From Dipylidium caninum (lineage: Eukaryota > Platyhelminthes > Cestoda > Cyclophyllidea > Dipylidiidae), in assembly GCA_017562135.1 (NCBI GenBank), contig QEYB01000999.1, positions 682,001 through 746,000 of the forward strand: a stretch of DNA of 64,000 nt. Reading direction: 5' to 3'. Shown here in pieces: positions 38,314 through 48,900 of this stretch. A program made the translations under genes and the position numbers. Positions within the stretch are counted from its first letter, which is position 1, and each line of letters begins with the position of its first letter. A model generated the notes under the pieces. That model was not told where the DNA came from. It ran no database searches and saw only the letters and a list, made by a program, of their open reading frames with translations.

Positions 38314-38760
38314 GCCTTCCTTCTCTAGACGACTAGAAAGGTCTTCTGGTGTCTTCTTCTCCTCCTCCTCCTCCTCCTCATCATCATCATCACCATCCCT
38401 CTCTTTAACAGCCGCTCCCTCCTTCTTTTCCACAACATCTTCGTCCGCCGCGTCGGTTTTCAGGCACTCGGGCAGAGTCTCGATGTACGAGGCAGCGATG
38501 CGCCGCACCGACAACTTCGTCAGTTTGCACTCGCGGGAGACAGGGACCGCACCTCGCAGCGCCTCGAACGCAGCCCCCATGGTGTGCACTTGTCCCCTCT
38601 CGCGTGCGTTCGCCCTGACGCGCCACTGCTCCGCCCTGCACCGCTGCTTGCACGCCTCACCGCTTGCAGGCGGGGCCCATTTCCTCCCCACGTCGCGGAG
38701 CAGGCTGCTGATGGAGAATTTGACTGCTTTCGTGGCCTGGGAGGCGAGAAATTCAACCAT
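38266..38760 (-). CDS. bHLH transcription factor, net/ATOH8-like
   Basis: A single-exon open frame of 164 residues encodes a bHLH domain at about residues 47-100: RVRANARERGQVHTM (basic plus helix 1 start), AAFEALR, a loop, then KLTKLSVRRIAASYIETL (helix 2). The HT(I/M)xAAFEALR and KLxKLSVxRxAxSYI signatures are those of the net/ATOH8 family. Those proteins bind E-box DNA as dimers and control differentiation. N-terminal KFSISSLLRD resembles an eh1/Groucho-recruitment motif. The C-terminal third is highly acidic (poly-D/E from a TCC/ATC repeat at about 38355-38397). The position equivalent to the second conserved Arg of ARERxR is Gln. The last residues and the stop lie inside an inverted-repeat arm, so the native C-terminus may have been altered. 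Confidence 0.75.
   Translation of the reverse strand: MVEFLASQATKAVKFSISSLLRDVGRKWAPPASGEACKQRCRAEQWRVRANARERGQVHTMGAAFEALRGAVPVSRECKLTKLSVRRIAASYIETLPECLKTDAADEDVVEKKEGAAVKERDGDDDDEEEEEEEKKTPEDLSSRLEKEGLSSPLLVSSRLAFAT
38355..38397. repeat. Trinucleotide repeat (TCC)n/(ATC)n coding an acidic run
   Basis: Consecutive CTC/TCC and TCA triplets encode, on the minus strand, the Asp/Glu run of the bHLH protein. Repeat length is likely to vary between individuals. Confidence 0.8.
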
Positions 38761-38843
38761 GTCTACGATGAGCCGACTGCGAGAATGCGAGTGGCCGTGG
38801 GAGGAGGGTCAGGCGTACAACAGTGAAAATGACGAATCAACGG

Positions 38844-38890
38844 GGAGAGAGAGAGAGAGGGGAGAGAGAGAAGAGAAGAGAAGCAGAGAG
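38844..38890. repeat. GA-rich simple repeat
   Basis: Purine tract of repeated GAGA units with small interruptions lies about 100 bp upstream of the bHLH start codon (on the minus strand it reads as CT). It could bind GAGA-type factors in the bHLH promoter, but this is only positional inference. Confidence 0.7.
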
Positions 38891-41604
38891 GCGAGACAAG
38901 TGGCCCTACAGATTGCCAGAGCACTTCAACAGCTGCGCGTGCGCACGTGTTGAGAGCAACTGTTTGCGTGCATTGATGGGTTGCCACGACGCACCTGGAA
39001 TACGAAGGAAGGTGGACACTGCGACCGCTTTTCACCGATGCCTTGTGGGCACTCCAAACACACTCACCCACTGCGCGTCCTCCCAAGGACAAGCACACCT
39101 GGCCCATCTGAGTGTGTGCGGCTCTTTTCACGCCTGCACGGTGTCGCTCTTCAGGTCGTTGGGTCGCTGCGCCACCGGAGACTTCGTCCCGACCTCGGAC
39201 GGGTCTCGCTTCTCCCACGTCATGGTGTGCGTGGCCCCGCGGTCGCGGACATCTCCTCTTTCCACTCTGTGTGGACTTTGTTCTCGTCACAAGCCATGTT
39301 GCCGTTCTCTCTGTGATGGGGTGGAGTTGCGGCTGTCCATGCCCAGGCTATTGCGTCTACCTGCTCTGAACAAGCACCCTCACAGTCCATCTGGGCGAGG
39401 GGCGTCGACATTTCTCAAGCGGTTTACTGAAAGTCAGAATTTCGTGATGTTGTGCCCTTATATTTAGAAAGTCGTTTTCTCTATTGTCTTAATTTTTTTG
39501 CCTAAAATCCCTTGCCTTCCCTTCCTTGACATTGAGTATGTTGCAGGTCGCCGTTTTTCTTCTTCCTTGGAGAAGACTCTTTCACAAGTCTTTTAAACAA
39601 CTTCTGCCGCACTTTGCTTCCAGCTCACATATTTTGCTTCTCTCTGGCTATTTTAGATTGCCAATGACCTAATTCTACTTTACATAAATTATTCTTATTA
39701 CCGTATTTCGACTGTTTTTATTTTTTGAAGATCTCACCACTGGACGATATTCTTTAACATCCCTTAAATCCCACTTTGTGGGTCGACAGTCTTTTTTGCA
39801 GCCCCACTTATGCGGTATTCGTCCGCCTCGTGACAGACCCCCATTTAAAATGCATCGATGTTGGTCCTTCTTCCTCCCTATGCCCCCATATCTCACTTGG
39901 CTTGCCTACAGAGGAGAGAAGACATATGGGGGAGCAAAATCATCCAAAATAACTGTAGATTGGGCCAAAAATTGAGCCTAGCACTTGCACACGAGGAGCA
40001 AGCAGGACAGAAGGAGATACACGCTTGTAGACTCAGTGGAGGTTGGAGGGGGAGAGTGTTGGTTATCGGTGGTGAGTAAAATGGGAAAAAGACGGAATTC
40101 GAGACGAATTAGCTATTTACGGGTACTCAAGTGGGAGGGTCGCAGCTTATGCCTTCGTCACTTTGTCTAGCCTGGGGACGCGACGGTTTTAGGAATAGGT
40201 GGACATCACCCATTCTGTCTTGGGTCCACGGTTCACCAGGATACTTGCTTCAGCACCCGTCCAAATCTCAGTGGGATCAAGTTAGCGGAGACTTTGGTTT
40301 CATCTTACCACTTCTTGCCTGCATCTTTGTGGACTGGGAGCGTGGGTCTCGATGTCGTAACTAGCGCCAACACACCGACACTTCCGACGACCGCATCAGT
40401 TGGTGGCTGCTGCGACGGCAGTCTCGGATAGAGTAAAAAGGCTGAAAGAGCGGGATGGGGTATGCGAGAGATCCCGGCATTCGTGGGGGTGGGAGGAGAG
40501 CGCCATCGGCTAGTCTACCATCATCCATGGAGCCACCAACGCCAGGAATGAAGAGGCAGGCGTGTTGTCACTCTACGTCAGTTGCAGTCCTCTCGATTCA
40601 GCGTTAAGACTCTCGGCGTCCCGTAAATGCCAACGCAGTAGCTTCGCAGGCGGACAGTTTTGGTGGTCGAGAGAAAGTGGGTGAACAGGAGTTGGACTGG
40701 ATGCGTCAACAGTCTCGTTACCACCCACCTCGGCAATGAGACAGCTGTGTCCGGTGCCATTGGGATATCTGACCGCGTGCACCCCCCCAAGAAGCTGGCC
40801 GGCAGTGCAGGCGGCAGAGGGGCACGAGGAGATTGGCTGGCGGGGCGACCGAAATTCCACCATCCGAGCACACCGGTGCTAATCTCTGCAACCCCCGCCA
40901 GCGGGTAAGTGGACGATGGGGGGAGCAGAGGTGTGTTTGTGCGTGGCCATAGCAATAGTATTATTCTACTAAGTCGAAGTGGGCAGTCTTTGTCAGGGAA
41001 ATGACAAAACCACCATCTGCCGCTCATTGCACCGTTCAAAACGGCTACGTCCACCCAGTCGTGGCGCATTTCTCGCCTCGCAACCTGAGGAGGAAGGCCA
41101 GAACGGGTGGCGTTGCGCCGCCTCTGGCCGGACGCCCTCCTGTCGTCCTGCACTGTCCACGGGGATGGTAGGAGCTCCGGACACCGATCCACGGCGCCCC
41201 GTATTCCTCCCTTTTCTCGCTCTCTCTTTTTCTCTCTTTCTCTCTTTCTCTCGCCTCACTTGCCCCCTCTCCGCCCTACACGCGCTCTACCTCTCTCTCT
41301 CCGCAAGTTATTCGCTTTCTCTTCCTCTAGTCCCAACTGCACGCCCGATGTGTGCCACCACCGTCGCATGCATCGTGAGTGGGGACAGACACCGAGGCGA
41401 GAAATTGAGTCCTTCGCTGTGGCTTTGTGGGGGAGGAAGGCGGTGCTCGTCCAGAAGGCGGATGGTGAACTGAGCGCAGAGGTCTCCGATGCACCATTCG
41501 AGGCGCCGAATCGCAGTCATCCCACCATGATGGAGAAACATGGCGGTATCCTTGCGCTCTAATCCTCCTCTCCCATACGCACGCACCCCCACCCTTTTCT
41601 TTCC

Positions 41605-41820
41605 TCTTCCTCTCCTCTCCTCGTCTCGTCTCGTCTCGTCTCGTCTCGTCTCGTCTCGCATTCGCAACCTAGAGCAACTCGGTTTCTCGATTTCCCCACG
41701 ACGTTTCGCCGAAATAGCGTTACTCACATCAAAGAGGATGTTTGACGATGTTCTACTTCTCGCCTGACAATCCTCGTCCACGCCGCATTGTCACCTCCCA
41801 CCAGACGGTGTCTTCCATCC
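41605..41820 (-). repeat. Right arm of the inverted repeat
   Basis: This is the reverse complement of 38118-38313, with the same order of landmarks: GCATTCGCAACCTAGAGCAA, the TCACATCAAAGAGGATG block, and ATGGAAGACA at the outer end (complement). It is longer than the left arm because its TCGTC tract has about eight units against about four. The two arms span 3.7 kb. No target-site duplication is visible at the outer ends (GACGGT before the left arm, TTTAGTCC after the right). Confidence 0.95.
41621..41658. repeat. TCGTC pentanucleotide microsatellite
   Basis: About 7.6 perfect copies of TCGTC lie inside the right inverted-repeat arm. The corresponding tract in the left arm (38280-38298) has about four copies, so the tract has changed length since the duplication. 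Confidence 0.9.
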
Positions 41821-44800
41821 TTTAGTCCTTCTTGCCTTCCTTCTGTTTGACAGTCTGTCGCCCTCATGCTAATTTGGACTGTGTGAGGGAGACGCGATAG
41901 ATGAAAAAACGTCCAGTCGGTCATCAATCTGGCTTGCTGTGCAATATTTTGGTGCTGCTTCTCGCCCCGCCCTCCACGCAATGACTATGTGTACTGGAAG
42001 CCAGGCGGAGAGCAGATTGTTCCGCCAATCTTCGTGACAGGTCCCTCCGCCCTTTTGCGCCGCCATGAGTGGTGGGGCGGTGGGGGCGGTGGGGGGCGGG
42101 GGGGAAGGAGAGGGAAGGCCTGTTGTCCACTCCCACCCAAAACTACCCAGTAGAATCCGTTCCGCGTGAGCTACACTCACCACCTCAGGCATATTGAGAG
42201 ACGCTGCGTCCCCAACGCCTTGTCTGCCTCCGCCCCTCAGGCGACATGGTTCCGCCCCCGCACAACTCACGTAACTCACACACACACACTTTTCGCAATT
42301 GACTGACGTGTTTGTCTGGTGACACGGGAACATACCTCCAAGGTGGCATCGCGCCCATCTCCCGTCTCTCCCACCTTGTCTCCTCCCCTTGTCGTCCGTA
42401 ATGCTCGCCTCTGGGCTGCGAGGCCAGACGGAAGCACGCGTAGTGTGTATTCCAGTGAGGGTGGGTCGTAGGACGTGCTCCCCTGACTGGCAGCCAGCTG
42501 CCTTCGCGTTCGGGGAATTGGTGGCGAGACGAGCGACATGGCATCCGCTGACAGCTTTGATTGAGTCGAGTGCTACGGGGCGGCTGTCCTATAGTCTGGT
42601 TAAATGCCCTGAGTGGCCAATAGAGAGGTGAGACGAGGGAAGCGAGGGCAGCTCGGCGCGGCAGGTGGACCATCCACTTTACTCTTCATCGTCACCCCAA
42701 ATCATCTTCGTACTTGGTGGTAGAAGCGTCCTCACTGTGAGGAGCAGGAAGACGTCTGCTGCTCCTTCTGCAAAGTGGGCGCTGTTTGATCGGCCGCTAC
42801 CGCTGCGCCACGCAGGGCCTCATCTGTCCCATTCGCACACTTTCAGGGTACTTGCGTTTGTGTTGCACGCGGCCATCAACGCCGTGGTGACATTGTCCTG
42901 AAGACTTGGTTCCTGAAGGGGATGGTGTGGGGTTGGAGGAAAAGAGACGGTTGGAACGAGACTGTATCGAGAGGAGGAACCATTCCCCTTCCCCCTTTTC
43001 GTCTCCGGCGAATCAATTAGGAGAGGTGTGTTTGGATGTGAGTTACCTGTGTTCCCATTTCTCAGTATTCCACCTGGACCCAATCGCAGTCCCAAACCTC
43101 AATGCTGACGCTAGTGGAGACCGCGTCATTATCGAGGGAAGGAACGAAGTTCAACAGCACCCTCTTCACATCTCGCCCCCCGGCCCCTACCCGTCCATTC
43201 CAATGGCGTCCAGCTTCAACTATCGCCTCGCCTCTTCGTGTCCCTGAAACGCCAATCTCAGCCTTCATCGGATGCTCTGCTCGTGGCGGAGTCTTGCGGT
43301 CTCGAAATCCTCTTTCTTTCATGTTGCCAGTCGATCAGGGAGAAACGAAATCTCGACAGCTCGGCTGTCTGGCCAGAATTTACGTGGTGAGACATAGTAG
43401 TGGCTGAGGCAGGCAGTAACCTCAGAATGGTGCAAGAGTTGCAGTGAGAGGGGCTACTGCGGAGGAGGTAGTGCGTTTGTCGAGTCGGTCTACGACTGCC
43501 TGTGTCGCACCGTTGGTGCCATCTGGCTCGTCAACAATACGACATTGACTGTATGCTCCGTCATCTGACTCCACACTTTGGGGCTTGCGCTTTGCCCCAT
43601 TCGAGGCGCCACCCGATCTAGTCGATTGTGTGCTCCTCTAAGCACAGTCGGAGGAGTTTGATGTGCCACTGGGAGGAAGGGACAAATGATCGATGCACCC
43701 AGCACAAATGATATTTTGGACCACAAATGTACCGCCTCCACAATGGCGCAGTCTTATTTGAAGAGTCAATCTTTCTTCATTGCACACAGGGTGGGCAATT
43801 ACGTGGTCACACGCAGGACTAAATGTGGTTCGCTTGGGGGCAGTTGGTAGCCTCGGCGGGAATACGAGTTGTCATTAATGGGGGGTGAGGCGAATGAAAA
43901 TAACTGGAGATGATTGCTTACTCTTCATGCCTCATTATGGTGTCAATGATGTTTGTTGGAGAAAATTGCCAACTACTGAGACACCTTAATTTACATGATT
44001 TTGCGTACACTACGTTAATATTGCCCGCTGCACTTCACATAACCTTATGTCGGTGGGATTCAACACATCGGTCTTTGAATTTTTCTTCCTCCCTACTCCT
44101 ATTCCTGCTCATTGGCTCTCGCCGCCAATCGTAATGAACTTCCCCGAACATGGTTGATAGTGCCGTTTTTGTGACGGCGATACAGTGAGATGGTAGGAAA
44201 GCTACACTCAGGGGGATTTTATGTTGGAAGACGAGGAGTGCAGCACTGGCGACGAACTATTCATTCAGATTGTCAAGAGATATGGCGAAAGACACACCGT
44301 TGTTCAGTATAAACTCATATTGCTCAGTGTGGGCATCCGGTAGGTTAATGTAATATTAACCATTCCCACAGATGTCGCTTAAGTCTTGATGTCCATACGT
44401 CAATAATCGTGGTACATTCGAAAAAGCTATTGTGGGAAAATAGGTCTAATTCCACGTTAGTTGTGGTTTCATGTGGGGTACAGACTAAGGGTACATGTTC
44501 GGGCCGAGGGGTAGACAGATTGTTGTGCCTCATGTATTTATCACATTTATTATGGGATCATTAGTAATAGTCTCCCCTTGTTTTTGCTTAACGACAACGT
44601 CTCAGCCCATAAATTCCTATCATAGATCATATCATCATCCGCCACAACCGCACCTAGTACAAACTTATCATTATTGATGCATGCAAAAATGCACGGACGA
44701 AATCTGAACCTTATAGAGTCGAGGTTTTATATGGATTTGCTAACAATCCATACTCTAAACGCAATTGAAATCGGCAATTATGGTGAGGTACGAATTAAGG

Positions 44801-45928
44801 ACAGTGTCGCTACTCGCCATCGTGAGAAATGGGCAGCTTATTCCACAGTTTGTCAGATATGCACTCATGTCTTTCGCTGAAAGGAGGAAGTTAGACAAAT
44901 CAAGTTTCAAATGTACTTATATGCTATAACCACGTTACCAAGGATTTTTATTTGCCGCATCTTTGAGCCGTTAATGATCTTCAAAATCTAATGCGTTTCT
45001 TTTTTGCGGCACATCACAAGCACATTCTATGGATACAATTGGGATCGTTGTTTCAAAACTGCCTCTACACATGCAACGTTTAGAATCAAATAATTTAATT
45101 TATGAATCCCAAAAATTTTAATAAAAGCAGGAAACTACATATGTAGGCGTAAAAAATTGCAGTTTATTTGATTGAGACTATTTTCTTCATCTGAGGTGAT
45201 GCTACGACGCATTTTTGGATGCTAATGAGTGGTGTTTTCGTCTAACCCATGGATGTAGGTTGCTTTGCTATGCACATAACCGTAAACGGGCCATATCTGT
45301 CATGTATCTGCAATCCTGTGGGTTGGAGGCACCGAACTTACATGTTCCATTAAGTGTTCCCCTTCTCTGCTATTTTTGCCAACTATTCCTTTTTTAATAC
45401 CAACATAATTGGTGATCATTCCTTTGTTCACCTTATTTTTGTTTTTTTGAATTTTCTCATTTATTATTTCTTTGGCCAACTGCTACATTATCTGTCTCTA
45501 CTTGATACCTCCTAAATTTTAGTCTTATCCGAGTTCTTTCACTTTTCTATTCTAGGAGCCTGTAAATACAATTAACCATAAATTCACTTCGTTCAGAGAA
45601 GCTTGTAACAATTTTTCGCCCCAAATATATGTCTCTTTGTATACCAATGTATTACCTACTTTCTTTTCCTCATTTTTTGTCATTTCGCTCAGAGTGCTCG
45701 TTCATAATTCCTCGTGATACCTCCACGCATTTCATCCACTCAATAAATACCCCAAAAAGATTAGCATTGTTTTCCTAACGATGCATGCTTTGGTGCTGAT
45801 ATTTTGCCCGTAATCCTTGATCTGAACTTTCTCTCCATCAGCTTAACTTTTTCCTTTTTTCCTTATACACTTCCAAACTCAGATGTCAAATATAGAGAGG
45901 AATTTCTACTTTATATCGTCTTTTTTAG

Positions 45929-48900
45929 ATGCCCTATCGGACCTTCGCCACACGTAGTTCGCGACTGAATGGGCGCCTTGAACAATTGAGTCGTGGCAGC
46001 GGCAGCGGCAGTGGTGCAAGCAACATAGATTCCTCTGCCCCCAGCACTACTTCGCGAAAACGCGTTAATGTGGTCACATTTCGTCCCAGCCCTTCCCCCG
46101 TTGAAGACTCCGTTAGAGTGGACGCGCAGCCTCCTCCTCTTAAAATAATACGTAGCACCACTGCTTCCACTGCTCCCCCTTCCCTAACCTCATCTTCCTC
46201 AAAGCCAGTCAGTGGTTCCAGACGCGATGCTCGCGCAGTTACAATGATGGCATCCGCCTCTGCACCTCTAATTTCACCAAAGTTTTAAGAGGGTATGTTC
46301 TTCCATTATTTGCTTCTTATTTGGAAGTGTGTAAAAAATCGTCCTTCATACTTCGTGTTTGTCTTTTCCGGACGTGTACCCGCAACCGTGTCGCCTCTCT
46401 GCCTGTTTAATTAAGGCGATCGGCGTTCCGTGCATAAAACGACGTATTCCAAACTACTCTTCTTTCCTTCCCTCCAGTTGTTTTTTAATCCGGTTCGAAG
46501 CTGAATGCCTATTATTTTTCCATTCCCCACCGAGTAGGTGGAAAGAACTTCAATGAAACGCAATAATCGAAACTCTGCTTCATTGTCCATTCATTGTTGT
46601 CAGTTCTGATAGGGTCTTTTTTTATTGATGTATCACTGTAAGCGATTACTTAAATTTTTGAAATTCACAAGATATTTCTCTTTTGTGATTGGTTCGAGTT
46701 CCACCTATTCCTATTGGTTAAGCGGGAATGGAGAGTTTAGAGTGGTGAATCCCCAGACATCTCTGAAAACATCTTTATTCAGGTGGAATATGCTGGTCCA
46801 CAATGGCGTTTTCCACAATACTCGGAGGATTACGTGAGTTTACCACGGCTGCATGTCCTATTGTCTCACACGTTCTCTGGTTTGTGAATTCGCAATCGAT
46901 GTTGTCCTTGCATATTATCTCTACTTCATATAGTTGGAACACCCCGATAAGCTGCCTTAACTTCGAATTTGACTTGGATAGCATGTTCCCAAGTATGAAG
47001 TATTCGGTTCCAACTCGTCCTTCTGGTTGACATCCACGATTTCCATTTTCATTCAACTTGGTCTTACCGACGCGTCAAATATTCTTCCGTTTAAAATTTT
47101 TTCGAGTAGACTTGACCGTTCATGGCACTGATATTTGGATTAGGACTTGTGGAAAAACATATAAAAGTTGAAATTTAATTGATCACTCCACCTAAAAGTT
47201 GGATTAATGGGACCGTCCGTAATTTACTTGAAATTGTAACAATTGGCTTTTTTATGTAAACCTTATATTCTTTATACGCTAGTATGTAAATTTTTTTGTA
47301 GCGGAATAATCATCGGAATGGGCCGAATAAACCAACACCCCAACAGAATCTACCTTCCGCCAACCAGCGTTCAAGACCTGCTTCAAACCAGTCACTGCTG
47401 AAGGCAACCCCATCGGCATCATCTAACAATGAGAAGTCTGAAACGGATCCCTATGCTTGGGTTGAGGAGGATGAAGTTGAGACAGATTCTAAGCCGTCAG
47501 AGTTTGCGGTGAGGGAGGAAGATGAAGAAGATGACGGAGTTAAGCCCTGGTTCTGGCCAGCTGCGAGGAATGCCGCTAAGCGTTCATCAACTCCATTTCT
47601 ATCGTCTTCGCATGATGGGAGTGTGGGTGCAAAAATTGTCGTCCCTTCGACTCAAACAAATGGAAATAGTGTGGAGACCAGAAGCACGAGGGACGTTAAT
47701 ATGACAACAAAAGATGTGAGTTATGTCGTGAAATTGGTTAGAAGGGGGCAAGTCAACATTCTGTTGAAATAAACTTGCCAATTGTTGCGAATTCTTGTAG
47801 CTGAGGTTAAATTGCTCCTAATGATTAGGTCTACCTATCTCCCGTATTAGTCAGTGAAGGATTGCGCCTCAAATTCTCATCCACTTTAGTGATAGACTAT
47901 TGAAGGCCACGTGTGCTGTGTAGCTACTTTTTCTCAACTTTATGTGTTTTGTAAGTTTACTTTCTAATCTTTCAAATATTTCGCCTCACAGGAAAAATAT
48001 ATTTTTTTTCGTAATGAATGGACTTCAACTTTAAAGAATCATGTCACAAATCGCATACCCACCGTTATTACAGGTTATGTCATGACCAACAATGCACATT
48101 CTTTGTGATCAGGGTAAGGATACGTGGTTTTCTATTTCTGCGAAAATGGTAATTTATATTATCTGATCCAGTCCTCTCCTATCATTGAACGCTTTTGGTC
48201 TCTAAAAGCACACGTTGCGACTCCTCTCCTTATCCATTTTTTAACGACCCATTGTGACATTTAATGATTGACTACAGCGATTGTCTTTTTCAAGCGTACG
48301 ATGCCTATTGGTGCCAAAATTACTTTTAGATCCGCCTTCTGGTTAGTTAGGGATAGGCTCATTGTTTATCAACTTGACCGCTTTATAAGTGGACTGGATT
48401 ACCTACGCACGCCATCAAAACTGCTCTGTACATGTTTTGCCATGGCTAGGTGATTTCATCATTGACGCCTTCGCCCGAGTCAGAGTTCTCTTGACAACTA
48501 TGATTGACGCATCGTCTACGAGGCCAATTCTCCTCAGGCTTGCGGGCAATAAATTGGGTGGACGTATGCACCACGCAGCAGATTCGCGTGCTTTTCATCA
48601 CACTATTACCTATTTTTTCCCTCCCACTTCACATACTTCATTCACGCCTTTTCTCCTCTCCCCTGCCGGGTCAGCATTAAGCTATCAAGGTTATTACCTC
48701 TGGCTAAAAACAGTGGGAAGTTATAGTTCTACTTCTCTCCAGCTTCTGCCAAGGCTCCCTTTTTTGTTAGATTGGAAGACGTTAGTCTTGTTAACGTCTC
48801 GTGGAAATAGGACTATTTGTTACGTTGTGAATGTAAAATTGTTTTCCCAGCTCCTTAACTTTCTTATTTCCCAAGGAGTCGCTGTGTTATCAATGTCCCC

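Larger units (their letters stand above)
38761..45928. other. Seven-kilobase region without a convincing gene
   Basis: The left part (to about 43.9 kb) is GC- and CpG-rich and has long open frames on both strands (38823-39467 +, 38763-39290 -, 40578-41192 -, 41869-42333 -). They mirror each other, are Arg/Ser/Pro/Cys-rich and lack domains or splice chains, so I regard them as non-coding. The right part (44-45.9 kb) is AT-rich. Simple tracts: GAGA at 38844-38890 and CT at 41217-41260. The region also holds the right inverted-repeat arm. It may be regulatory DNA of the bHLH gene and the promoter/5' UTR of WAPL. Confidence 0.45.

Noticed and set aside
38823..39467. 214-residue + frame and 175-residue - frame upstream of the bHLH gene
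   Set aside because: They mirror each other in a CpG-rich region, are Cys/Arg/Ser-rich without motif, and neither has supporting splice or homology signals. More likely promoter DNA.
38118..41820. A complete DNA transposon bounded by 165-bp terminal inverted repeats
   Set aside because: No target-site duplication is visible and no transposase is encoded between the arms; the only recognisable gene there is the bHLH factor. I keep it as an inverted repeat of unknown origin.
46690..46702. GGTTCGAGTTCC resembling a tRNA B box
   Set aside because: It has an extra base relative to the B-box consensus, no A box at the right spacing and no cloverleaf could be drawn.
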